A program made the translations under genes and the position numbers. Shown here piece by piece: positions 31,927-39,045 of a DNA stretch of 64,000 bases (the stretch's first letter is position 1; every line of letters starts with the position of its first letter). The notes under the pieces were generated by a model. The model saw only the letters and a list, made by a program, of their open reading frames with translations, had not been told where the DNA came from and did not search any database. Source of the DNA: Thermanaeromonas toyohensis ToBE (GTDB lineage: Bacteria > Bacillota > DSM-521 > Neomoorellales > Neomoorellaceae); assembly GCF_900176005.1 (NCBI RefSeq), contig NZ_LT838272.1, positions 701,587 to 765,586 on the forward strand, given 5' to 3'.

Positions 31927-32070
31927 TTAGCAAAAAGCGTGCCAAAAGAAATAAGGTCGCTAGAGCTAGGCGGCCTAACAATTCCAATGTCAATGTGGGG
32001 TTTACACGTTAAAAAAAGTTGACATTATTTTTTTAAGTAGGCCATAACGGGACATTTTAGCATAAAGGGC
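31927..32070 (-). repeat. Copy A of a ~144-bp duplicated regulatory segment
   Basis: Closely matches 49557-49699 in the same orientation. It contains the end of a sigma-54 activator gene, a conserved AT-rich spacer (TTTACACGTTAAAAA and TTGACATTATTTTTT), a degraded terminator hairpin and the sigma-54 promoter. Similarity stops abruptly at about 32070 on the activator side and just after the promoter on the other side. Confidence 0.85.
31929..31945 (-). promoter_or_regulatory. Sigma-54 (-24/-12) promoter of the oxidoreductase-CooF pair
   Basis: Minus-strand reading TTGGCACGCTTTTTGCT. The -24 GG and -12 GC are separated by the required 10 nt and the flanks match the YTGGCACG-N4-TTGCW consensus. 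The same 17 bases stand before cooC. Confidence 0.85.
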
Positions 32071-32073
32071 TTC
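32031..32073 (-). pseudogene. 3'-terminal remnant of a sigma-54 activator gene
   Basis: Minus-strand translation reads EALYAKMSRYGLLK, against [15 protein letters not shown] at the very end of the intact activator (49655-51490). One extra A in the A-run removes the original stop. Nothing recognisable of the rest of the gene is left upstream. It marks a second, lost activator copy. Confidence 0.75.
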
Positions 32074-32166
32074 TACAAATAAATTTTTCCCAAATTGGTT
32101 TAGGGGGCTAAATAGTGCTGAGGGTATATGTCAAATAAGTTGCCTGCGATTTTTATATGTGGAAAA

Positions 32167-32196
32167 TGTCAACCTTAGAAGGAATATCGGTTGACA
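32167..32196 (+). promoter_or_regulatory. BirA operator in front of the biotin genes
   Basis: Inverted repeat TGTCAACC-N14-GGTTGACA, the Gram-positive biotin operator architecture. It lies 33 nt upstream of the bioF remnant and overlaps a TTGACA -35-like box. Confidence 0.8.
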
Positions 32197-32228
32197 ATAG
32201 AGAATAATATCCCAGGGGAGGGATAGAT

Positions 32229-32476
32229 TTGGCTTATTTTCTAGAAAAAGAACTGGAGTTGCTAAAGGAAAGCCATTTTTATCGCCAGTTGCCCGGCCCA
32301 CTGGAGGGGCTCGCTGGCCCCAGAACAAGGATAAATGGGCAGGAAATGGTGCTTTTTTCCTCCAACAATTACCTGGGCCTGTCTCATCATCCCCGAGTTA
32401 AGGCTGCGACCGTAGAAGCCGTGGAAAGGTGGGGGGACGGGAAGCGGAGGTTCTCGTCTGACTACCGGCAATTTTG
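32229..32476 (+). pseudogene. bioF: bioF remnant (8-amino-7-oxononanoate synthase, N-terminal part)
   Basis: The first ~70 codons read as BioF: FYRQLPGPLEGLAGPRTRINGQ and LFSSNNYLGLSHHPRVKAA. At a run of six G (around 32430) the frame breaks. The next frame continues the family sequence GTGSGGSRLTTGNF before homology stops at about 32475. The PLP-lysine region and the whole C-terminal two thirds are absent. Broken by both a frameshift and a deletion. Confidence 0.88.
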
Positions 32477-32662
32477 TTGCCTTATGCCATGAAGGAGCAA
32501 ATAGGTCACCGGGTTATCCTGGAGGCCCGTCGTAGGGGGCTGGTCATTCGCCCCTTGGGCAATGTCATTGTCCTCATGCCCGTGCTGTCCATGTCTAACG
32601 AAGAGCTAAACCGGGTTCTAGAGATTACCTATGAATCTATAGCCGTAGTAACCGGTAGGTGA
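32477..32662 (+). pseudogene. bioA: bioA remnant (DAPA aminotransferase, C-terminal part)
   Basis: About 60 codons reading IGHRVILEARRRGLVIRPL and NVIVLMPVLSMSNEEL, the C-terminus of adenosylmethionine-8-amino-7-oxononanoate aminotransferase. It is joined directly to the bioF remnant, so one deletion removed the rest of bioF, everything between, and the body of bioA. bioB follows 16 nt later. Confidence 0.87.
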
Positions 32663-32678
32663 GCGGAGGGGTAGGTAC

Positions 32679-33659
32679 ATGGGAAAGAATCTAATGTGGG
32701 AGAAGATTAGAGAAAAGGTCCTTGGGGGAGAAGGCTTATCCTGGGAAGAAGCGTATTACCTGGCTGGATGGCCACGGGAAAGATTGGTGAACCTTCTGGA
32801 TCTCTCCCGCCAGGTCCGGGAACGCTTCGGGGGCAGGGATGTGGAGCTGTGTGCCATCATCAACGCCCGCTCAGGTTTGTGCAGCGAGGATTGCTGTTTT
32901 TGCGCCCAGTCTTCCCGTTATAAAACCGGCGTGGAGGTGTATCCCCTCATTGATGTGCCAAAAGCCCTGGAAAAGGCCCGGCGGATGGAAGCTGCTGGAG
33001 TAAAGCGCTTTGCCCTGGTTACTAGTGGTAAGGGTATTGGGGAAAGGGACTTTGAGAAGGTGCTGGAAATCTACCGGGTCCTGCGGGCCGAGACCCGCCT
33101 TAAGCTGTGTGCTTCCCTGGGGATCATTGACGAAGGAAAGGCCCAGCGTTTGAAGGAGGTAGGGGTCACCACCTACCACCACAACCTGGAAACCGGCCGG
33201 AGCTACTTCCCCCAGATCTGTACCACCCATACCTTTGAAGAAAGGGTGGCCACTGTCCAGGCGGCTAGGGCCGCGGGGCTAAATGTATGCTCCGGTGGGA
33301 TCATCGGGCTGGGGGAAACTATGGCCCATAGGCTGGAAATGGTCTTTGAGCTACGGGAACTGGGAGTACGGTCAGTGCCGGTCAATATCCTGAACCCCAT
33401 TCCCGGCACACCCTTGGCCAATCAAGAGCGCCTCCCGGTGGAGGAGATTCTTAAAACCCTGGCTCTTTTCCGCCTCATTATTCCCAGGGCCGTTTTCCGC
33501 CTCTGCGGCGGGCGGGAGCCAGGGCTGGGAGAGAAGCAAAAAGAAGCCTTAGCGGTGGCCGTAAACGGCTTGATGGTGGGCAACTACCTTACCACCCGGG
33601 GCAACGAGATCCAAGAAGACCTGGACATGATTGCCGAGGTGGGGTTGAGGGTAGGCTGA
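32679..33659 (+). CDS. bioB: Biotin synthase
   Basis: Radical SAM enzyme inserting sulfur into dethiobiotin. SAM [4Fe-4S] motif CSEDCCFCAQSS. The family motifs ARSGLCSEDC, YHHNLETGRSYF and NILNPIPGTPL are present, and 326 aa is full length. It looks intact although bioF and bioA upstream are wrecked, and still sits behind the BirA operator. The cell might make biotin from imported dethiobiotin, or have other bio genes elsewhere. Confidence 0.95.
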   Translation: MGKNLMWEKIREKVLGGEGLSWEEAYYLAGWPRERLVNLLDLSRQVRERFGGRDVELCAIINARSGLCSEDCCFCAQSSRYKTGVEVYPLIDVPKALEKARRMEAAGVKRFALVTSGKGIGERDFEKVLEIYRVLRAETRLKLCASLGIIDEGKAQRLKEVGVTTYHHNLETGRSYFPQICTTHTFEERVATVQAARAAGLNVCSGGIIGLGETMAHRLEMVFELRELGVRSVPVNILNPIPGTPLANQERLPVEEILKTLALFRLIIPRAVFRLCGGREPGLGEKQKEALAVAVNGLMVGNYLTTRGNEIQEDLDMIAEVGLRVG

Positions 33660-33720
33660 GGCGGAGAACCTGTCAGGTTGACAGTTAGTCTTTGGGATAG
33701 AGGCTTTTGGTTTTGCTGAG

Positions 33721-34120
33721 CTATCTCTTGGATTGGCCTGAAGAATTTTGGGAGCCAATATTACTTCCATCGATATTCCCTTCGCTCTTTTTTAAAACGT
33801 TCAAGCTATACCCTTTCTGCCACAAATAGAAAGAAGCCATTAGGATTAAAATTACGATAGCATTTACTCCCAATTCGCCGAAATAAATAAACGGGTCCAC
33901 ACATAGAGCATCTGCCGGATACTCAGGAAAACTTTTTTATTTCGATAAGTGACTGAAAGGAGATCCCTATTGCCGCTATAATGAGCAGGATCGCTGCTAA
34001 AATATGAATTATATGTTCTGCTAACATTAATAATCGAGTAATGACTGTGGCGGTATCCTTCCAGGGTGATCCCTTCAAGGGCAATCCTTCCCAGGGTTCA
34101 TTCGCCCTCATAGAAATCAA
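33721..34120 (-). pseudogene. Small membrane protein gene split by a frameshift
   Basis: This is the only content I see in the stretch between bioB and hypA. The first part (34120 to 33923, 65 aa) carries a hydrophobic helix LAEHIIHILAAILLIIAAIG and stops after IEIKKFS. In the next frame the sequence continues as FPEYPADALCVDPFIYFGEL, then a second hydrophobic segment VNAIVILILMASFYLW and a polar tail to a stop at 33721. Removing one base from the A6 run near 33935 restores a single frame of about 120 codons. The family is not certain; the two-helix layout recalls PsiE-like proteins. The 5' end overlaps hypA by 23 nt. Confidence 0.5.
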
Positions 34121-34439
34121 TATAAAGCTCTCTTCCTTGATCTATAGAAACCCTCCTCGACCCGCAGGAAGGGCACATAATACACCAATTATCCAGAACA
34201 ACTTCCGCCAGGCAATCCCGGCAATGTCCCCGCCCAGGCCTTTCCTCTATTTCCAATTGGGCCCCCTCAAACAACGGCCCTTTTTCAAGCGCGTAAAAAG
34301 AAAACTCCACGGCAGACGCTAAAACCGAGGTCATCGCCCCTATCACCAGCTTAACTTTCTTTATGCGCTTTATACCTTTCTCTTGGGCATCGTGTTCCAA
34401 TAGCTTTAATAACTCAGCCGTAAGGGACAGTTCATGCAT
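34098..34439 (-). CDS. hypA: Hydrogenase nickel-insertion protein HypA
   Basis: Delivers Ni to the large subunit of [NiFe] hydrogenase. Begins MHELSLT with the invariant Ni-binding Met-His-Glu. Zinc site made of CRDC and CPSC. 113 aa. Last hydrogenase gene of the module; hypB, hypC, hypD, hypE and hypF are not in the window, so must be elsewhere. Confidence 0.94.
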   Translation of the reverse strand: MHELSLTAELLKLLEHDAQEKGIKRIKKVKLVIGAMTSVLASAVEFSFYALEKGPLFEGAQLEIEERPGRGHCRDCLAEVVLDNWCIMCPSCGSRRVSIDQGRELYIDFYEGE

Positions 34440-34491
34440 CCTAATCCCTCTCCCTAATCACCCGAGGTATGCAAAATCAAGCTTTCCCCGC

Positions 34492-35028
34492 CTAGAACCT
34501 CACGGCCAAGCGGCAGGCCTTGGCTCCGCGCAGCATGCAGGCCTCCTCGCGCCAGGATAACGGCCTACCGTTATACCGCAGCCCTATGCCCTCGATCAGA
34601 CCCTTTAGCAGCGGGCAGAGCTTCCTCTCGCTGCGGTAGACGACCACCAGCTCGCTGCCCCGGTCCTCGTACTCGAACCGTGGAGGTGCGGCGCCTGGTA
34701 GGGCTTTGGTGGCCTGGACGTGGACTGAGTCCATCTTCATTAGGAAATCTTTGGCATCCTTGGCATTCCTAAAATACGCCGCATAGGTCTTCTGCACTAA
34801 TGGTGATTCCGCCACGAAATAGCGGCCGAAATCGGCCAGCACCTCCTCCGGCTTCTTGCCGGAAAGCTCGGCCAGCGCCTCCACGGCCGCCGCCACTTTC
34901 TCGTCGGGATAGTCTGAAGTGGCGAGCGGCGTTGTCAGCCCGGTCGCCCTCCTAAAGGCTTCCCTTCCTTCGTCGCCGTGCCGGTTCCCGGCGTACTCCT
35001 GGAGCACGGAAAAGATAATACCTTTCAT
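34492..35028 (-). CDS. Stand-alone H-NOX heme gas-sensor protein
   Basis: 178 aa matching the heme NO/O2-binding domain over its whole length. It begins MKGIIF. The proximal heme ligand is His103 within FLMKMDSVHVQATK, followed by the conserved AAPPRF (Pro116). The heme-propionate motif Y-x-S-x-R is Tyr131-Ser133-Arg135. Position 140, the distal Tyr that stabilises O2 in the Thermoanaerobacter protein, is Leu here, which predicts NO/CO binding without stable O2 binding. It starts 1 nt after hycI and has no output domain. Three cysteines lie in the last 45 residues (138 and two in EEACMLRGAKACRL). Role inferred: gas sensor for the CODH-hydrogenase module. Confidence 0.88.
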   Translation of the reverse strand: MKGIIFSVLQEYAGNRHGDEGREAFRRATGLTTPLATSDYPDEKVAAAVEALAELSGKKPEEVLADFGRYFVAESPLVQKTYAAYFRNAKDAKDFLMKMDSVHVQATKALPGAAPPRFEYEDRGSELVVVYRSERKLCPLLKGLIEGIGLRYNGRPLSWREEACMLRGAKACRLAVRF

Positions 35029-35029
35029 T

Positions 35030-35569
35030 TTAGCTATCCTCCTTCCTGAAGTTCTTCAAAAATTTTTCTTGGGCCCACGCCCTGGCGGCCTTGTGCTTCG
35101 CCTCTACAGGGCGTTGTCCACCAAGGTAGGGAAAATCGAGCTTCCCGGCTTGTAACTTTTGATACACGATCTCTACTGCTTGCCTTACTTCAGGAGACAC
35201 TGGCCAACCAAAGGCAACTACCGCAGGCTGGATACCAATAAAATAGACTTCCGACACCAGTTCCTTCAAGGCTGAGATGAAGAATGACAAAGGTAACCGA
35301 TGCGTGGACAAAATAAACTCGCAGGCAATGTCACTTTCACAAAGGAGGCGTATGCTCCCGGGCTGCAGGTTCATCTCACAGGCGTCAACCAGTACTACCA
35401 CTTGCGGTTTTAACTCCCGTACCTGATGCAGGTAATTCTCGGGCGCTGACCCGCCATCAATAACCTGCCAGCCGGGTATACGCTTTTGTTCTAAAAGCCG
35501 GGCCAAGAGCGGCCCTGCTCCATCATCACCCATCAGCTCGTTGCCTACAGTAATCACTAGCCCCTTCAC
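35030..35569 (-). CDS. hycI: Hydrogenase maturation endopeptidase HycI
   Basis: Nickel-checking protease that removes the C-terminal extension of the hydrogenase large subunit. The N-terminal GNELMGDDGAGPLLARLL carries the metal-binding Asp and Glu of the HycI/HyaD family, with VVLVDACEM in the middle. 179 aa. Its natural substrate would be the neighbouring hyfG product, whose tail is HycE-like. Overlaps hycH by 44 nt. Confidence 0.92.
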   Translation of the reverse strand: MKGLVITVGNELMGDDGAGPLLARLLEQKRIPGWQVIDGGSAPENYLHQVRELKPQVVVLVDACEMNLQPGSIRLLCESDIACEFILSTHRLPLSFFISALKELVSEVYFIGIQPAVVAFGWPVSPEVRQAVEIVYQKLQAGKLDFPYLGGQRPVEAKHKAARAWAQEKFLKNFRKEDS

Positions 35570-35963
35570 TTAGCCTCACCACCAGATATATAGCTGGTTC
35601 TTTTTGTATGGATTGGAGAAGCTGTAGCAGGCAGTCGGCCCATTTCTTCTCCTCCGGGAGGAAACTGGGAGAAGCTTTTACCAGTGCCGATACTAATGGG
35701 GCAACGTGCTCTCTATTTATCTCTAGTTCTCCCCACTTGGACAGGCCTTCCAGCTTGCTCCTGGCTTTCCCCTGGGGCAGTTTACTAATCCATTTAAAAT
35801 AGTCCTTCTCTTCCATAACCATAACGGGCGACAAACAATCAACTACTCCTATATGGTGACCGAGGGCCAGGGCATAATACTCTAGCTGCTTAACCTCGGG
35901 CGGGGCGTCTTTTTCGTCCACAAACCTCTTGCACAGCTTAAAGAATTTTACCTTACCCGGCAT
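35526..35963 (-). CDS. hycH: Formate-hydrogenlyase maturation protein HycH
   Basis: Assembly factor of group 4a hydrogenases (145 aa). The segment EYYALALGHHIGVVDCL and the late AIYLVVRLSEG closely follow E. coli HycH. Its presence is a strong sign that the complex is formate-hydrogenlyase-like rather than a CooMKLXUH-type hydrogenase. Overlaps the small-subunit gene by 11 nt. Confidence 0.9.
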   Translation of the reverse strand: MPGKVKFFKLCKRFVDEKDAPPEVKQLEYYALALGHHIGVVDCLSPVMVMEEKDYFKWISKLPQGKARSKLEGLSKWGELEINREHVAPLVSALVKASPSFLPEEKKWADCLLQLLQSIQKEPAIYLVVRLSEGASDYCRQRADG

Positions 35964-36696
35964 TATGGCCTACCCTCTCCATATAAATCTTGTGCAAGCT
36001 CAAAAGAATTTCGGCCAGTCGCGGATCTTTCTCCTGCTTTACCAGCTCTTTAATTTTCCGGTCGACCGCCAGCGGGTCTTTTTCCCTCACGAACTTGAGA
36101 TATTGCGCGGCTATGCGCCGGCCATGCAGGTAGCCGCTCAAACGGCGGGCCTCCCGCTCGATGTCTTTAGCCAGGGCGGGGCAAACCCCTTCGTATTTCG
36201 GAGTAACCCGGGTAACTTCCGTTTCTACCAACTGCTCTCCTTTAATCTTTTGCTGGAGCAAATCCAGGGCCATAGCCAGGCCATATAAGGTCGCTGCCGG
36301 AGTGGGAGGACAGCCAGGAATATATACATCTACCGGGAAAAGGCTATCAGCCCCTCCCCACACACAGTAACAGTCGTGGAAGATACCGCCGCTACAGCCA
36401 CACGCGCCGTAAGCTACCACGATTTTGGGATCGGGTGCCGCTTTATACGCCCGTATAGCCGGAAGCCGCATAGCCCTGGTCATGGGTCCGGTGAAGAGAA
36501 GAATATCGGCATGCCGTGGGGAGGCTACCACTTTGATCCCGAACCTTTCCGGGTCATAAACAGGTGAGATAGCGGCGAAAATTTCAATCTCGCACCCGTT
36601 GCACCCACCACAGTCTACGCGGTACACATAGACGGAGCGTTTTATAACGTTTTTAAGCTTGGCCTTTAGCTCTGCCAGTTTTACTTCCTGGTCCAT
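35953..36696 (-). CDS. hyfI: Group 4 [NiFe] hydrogenase small subunit (HycG/HyfI, NuoB-like)
   Basis: Carries the proximal [4Fe-4S] cluster next to the NiFe site: CGGCNGCEIEIFA, YGACGCSGGIFHDCY and IPGCPPTPAATL supply the four cysteines. 247 aa with a charged C-terminal helix. Starts 3 nt after hyfH. Confidence 0.94.
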   Translation of the reverse strand: MDQEVKLAELKAKLKNVIKRSVYVYRVDCGGCNGCEIEIFAAISPVYDPERFGIKVVASPRHADILLFTGPMTRAMRLPAIRAYKAAPDPKIVVAYGACGCSGGIFHDCYCVWGGADSLFPVDVYIPGCPPTPAATLYGLAMALDLLQQKIKGEQLVETEVTRVTPKYEGVCPALAKDIEREARRLSGYLHGRRIAAQYLKFVREKDPLAVDRKIKELVKQEKDPRLAEILLSLHKIYMERVGHNAG

Positions 36697-36699
36697 ATT

Positions 36700-37254
36700 T
36701 TACTTGCTCCCTCCTAGAACCTTGCCCGCGCGCCCAAAGATTCTAGCTGTACTCTTCGCGATCTCCTGTCGCCGGCACTTCGGGCATACTTTAAGGAGTT
36801 GCTCCCAGCCTTCGTGGCCGCTTGCCAGCAATCTTGCCTGTTTCAGGATGGCCAGAACGTATTCCAGCTCGCGAGAGGGTCCAAAGTATTCCCCACAGGA
36901 GATGCACTTACAGAGCTGGACCTCAGCCCGGCAGTACAGATCCTCCTTTCGGGCAACGGCCAATTCAAACTCTGCCGAAAGGGCGATGGCGCCCGTAGGG
37001 CATACTTCCTCGCAGCGGCCGCAGAAAATGCAGCGGCCGTAGTTTATATTCCAGGACTTAATCCCCCGCTCTAAATCGCAGTCCATGGTAATGGCATTGG
37101 GCGGGCAAGCAGTAGCACAGGCCCCGCACGCTATACACCGGCTGAAATCATAAACCGGTTTCCCGCGGAAGCCAGGTGCCACTTCCACTGGCTTAAAGGG
37201 GTACTTAACTGTGGCTTGCCCGACCTGCAGCGCTTTCTTAAGCAGTCTTAGCAC
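36700..37254 (-). CDS. hyfH: Hydrogenase ferredoxin-like subunit (HycF/HyfH)
   Basis: Two [4Fe-4S] motifs, CIACGACATACPPNA and CIFCGRCEEVCPTGA, linking CooF to the small subunit. A C-terminal CKCISCG / CPKC arrangement looks like an additional zinc-ribbon or cluster site, also seen in HycF proteins. 184 aa. Confidence 0.9.
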   Translation of the reverse strand: MLRLLKKALQVGQATVKYPFKPVEVAPGFRGKPVYDFSRCIACGACATACPPNAITMDCDLERGIKSWNINYGRCIFCGRCEEVCPTGAIALSAEFELAVARKEDLYCRAEVQLCKCISCGEYFGPSRELEYVLAILKQARLLASGHEGWEQLLKVCPKCRRQEIAKSTARIFGRAGKVLGGSK

Positions 37255-37291
37255 TCATAGATCCCCCTTCCTTTGGCTAGCTTTAGCCGGG

Positions 37292-39022
37292 TTAGACTTT
37301 TAGCGGCGAGTATTTCCTTTCCCGGCAGTATCTTTCCAGCTCCTTGTATCCAATAGTCTTCGCTTTCTTTTTACGCACATCGACCACCGTAACCCTTTCC
37401 GCGCAGGAGTAGCAGGGGTCGATGCTGGCTACAATCAGCGGCGCGTCAGACACCGTGTTGCCGCGAAACATATACCGCAGGGCTGGCCAGTTATTATAGG
37501 TAGAAGCCCGCGGCCTCCACCGGTACACCCTCTGGTCGTTTCCTGTCATTACCCAGTGGACATTTTCTCCCCGGGGGGCTTCCACATATCCCAGGGCGTA
37601 GGTTCCCGGTTTATAGGTAAACCCCTCCACGAGGACCGGGCCGGGAGGCATTTCCATCAAACACCACTCAATAATTTTTAAGGACTCATATAGCTCTTCT
37701 GCCCGTACCAGCTCCCTGGAAAGAACGTCACACCCCTCCTTGGAAATGACGTCCCAGGATACCCGGTCGTAGGCCCCATAAGGGTGGTCCGCCCGCGTAT
37801 CCCGGGCATATCCGGAACCCCGTATATTAGGACCCACCGGGCTATAGTCCCGGGCTACCTTGGGGTCCAGGCGGCCTACTCCTTGGGTTCGTGAGATAAA
37901 GTTGGGAGTATTGAGCAGCATATCGATGAGTTCACCCAGTTCAGACCGGATCTCAGAAATTAATCGCAAGACCCGGTCCTTCTCCTCTTTTAAAATATCC
38001 CGGCGCACTCCTCCAATAAGGTTCATGCCGTAGGTTTTCCGGCCTCCGGTGAGAATCTCGGCCATTTGCATAGCCTTCTCCCGCACCCGGAAGAAATGCA
38101 TGAAACCCGAATCAAAACCCACCAGGTGGGCCGCCAGCCCTAGATTTAAGAGGTGGCTGTGCACCCTCTCCACCTCGAGCAGGATGGTACGGATATATTG
38201 GGCCCGCGGCGGTACCTCAATCCCGTTGGCCGTTTCCACCGCCGCAGCATACGCCACACTATGGGCGTAACCGCAGATGCCACAGATCCGCTCGGCCAGG
38301 AAAGTAACCTGGTCGTAGTCCATGCGGTTTTCAGCCAGTTTCTCCAGGCCCCGGTGCACGTAGAAAAGGCGGTAGTCAGCGTCCACTATATACTCGCCGT
38401 CGACAAAGAGCCGGAAGTGCCCCGGCTCGTCGGAAGTAATATGCAGTGGACCTAGGGGTACCTCGACAATACCCTCTCCTTCTACTTCGATAAACTCGTA
38501 GTTTTCTTCCTCTGCTACCGGGTCAGGGCGTAACCGGTAATCCATATCCTTCCGCAGGGGATACAGGTTATCCGGCCAGTCATCGGGCAATACTAGTCTG
38601 CGCGCATCCGGGAGGCCCACCGGCTCCAGCCCCAGCATATCCCGCACCTCCCGTTCGTACCATACCGCCGCCGGTACCCGCGGGGTTACCGAGGGGAATT
38701 CGGGTTTATGGGAAGGAACGAGGGCCTTCACCGTCAGCCAGAAGTTTTTATGGGGATCCCTTTCTTCTTCGATGGATAAAACGTAATATACCGCAAAGTG
38801 TCCGTTCAAGCTGCGCTCATCATTTCCGATCACATTAGAGAGCCACCCACTCTGCCCATAATATACCTCTTCCACAACTTCTGGGAGGGAGTTAAGTTCC
38901 ACCGTCAGGGTTACTTGATCCGGCGTTTGCCAGCTCTCTTCCAGGATAACCGCTCCAAACTTAGAGCGCAGGGCCTTCACGTATTTTTTTCTATCCTGTT
39001 CGGATTTCGTTTCCTTGGGCAT
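37292..39022 (-). CDS. hyfG: Group 4a [NiFe] hydrogenase large subunit (HycE/HyfG)
   Basis: Catalytic subunit that reduces protons to H2. The N-terminal ~170 residues form a NuoC-like domain and the rest is NuoD-like. The NiFe ligands are complete: RICGICGYAH (L1) and DPCYSCAER (L2). After the L2 motif a 33-residue tail VTVVDVRKKKAKTIGYKELE and onwards closely resembles the extension that HycI removes from E. coli HycE, predicting cleavage between Arg and Val. 576 aa. This tail supports group 4a assignment. Confidence 0.95.
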   Translation of the reverse strand: MPKETKSEQDRKKYVKALRSKFGAVILEESWQTPDQVTLTVELNSLPEVVEEVYYGQSGWLSNVIGNDERSLNGHFAVYYVLSIEEERDPHKNFWLTVKALVPSHKPEFPSVTPRVPAAVWYEREVRDMLGLEPVGLPDARRLVLPDDWPDNLYPLRKDMDYRLRPDPVAEEENYEFIEVEGEGIVEVPLGPLHITSDEPGHFRLFVDGEYIVDADYRLFYVHRGLEKLAENRMDYDQVTFLAERICGICGYAHSVAYAAAVETANGIEVPPRAQYIRTILLEVERVHSHLLNLGLAAHLVGFDSGFMHFFRVREKAMQMAEILTGGRKTYGMNLIGGVRRDILKEEKDRVLRLISEIRSELGELIDMLLNTPNFISRTQGVGRLDPKVARDYSPVGPNIRGSGYARDTRADHPYGAYDRVSWDVISKEGCDVLSRELVRAEELYESLKIIEWCLMEMPPGPVLVEGFTYKPGTYALGYVEAPRGENVHWVMTGNDQRVYRWRPRASTYNNWPALRYMFRGNTVSDAPLIVASIDPCYSCAERVTVVDVRKKKAKTIGYKELERYCRERKYSPLKV

Positions 39023-39045
39023 ACTATCTCAGCCTCCCTTTGTCT

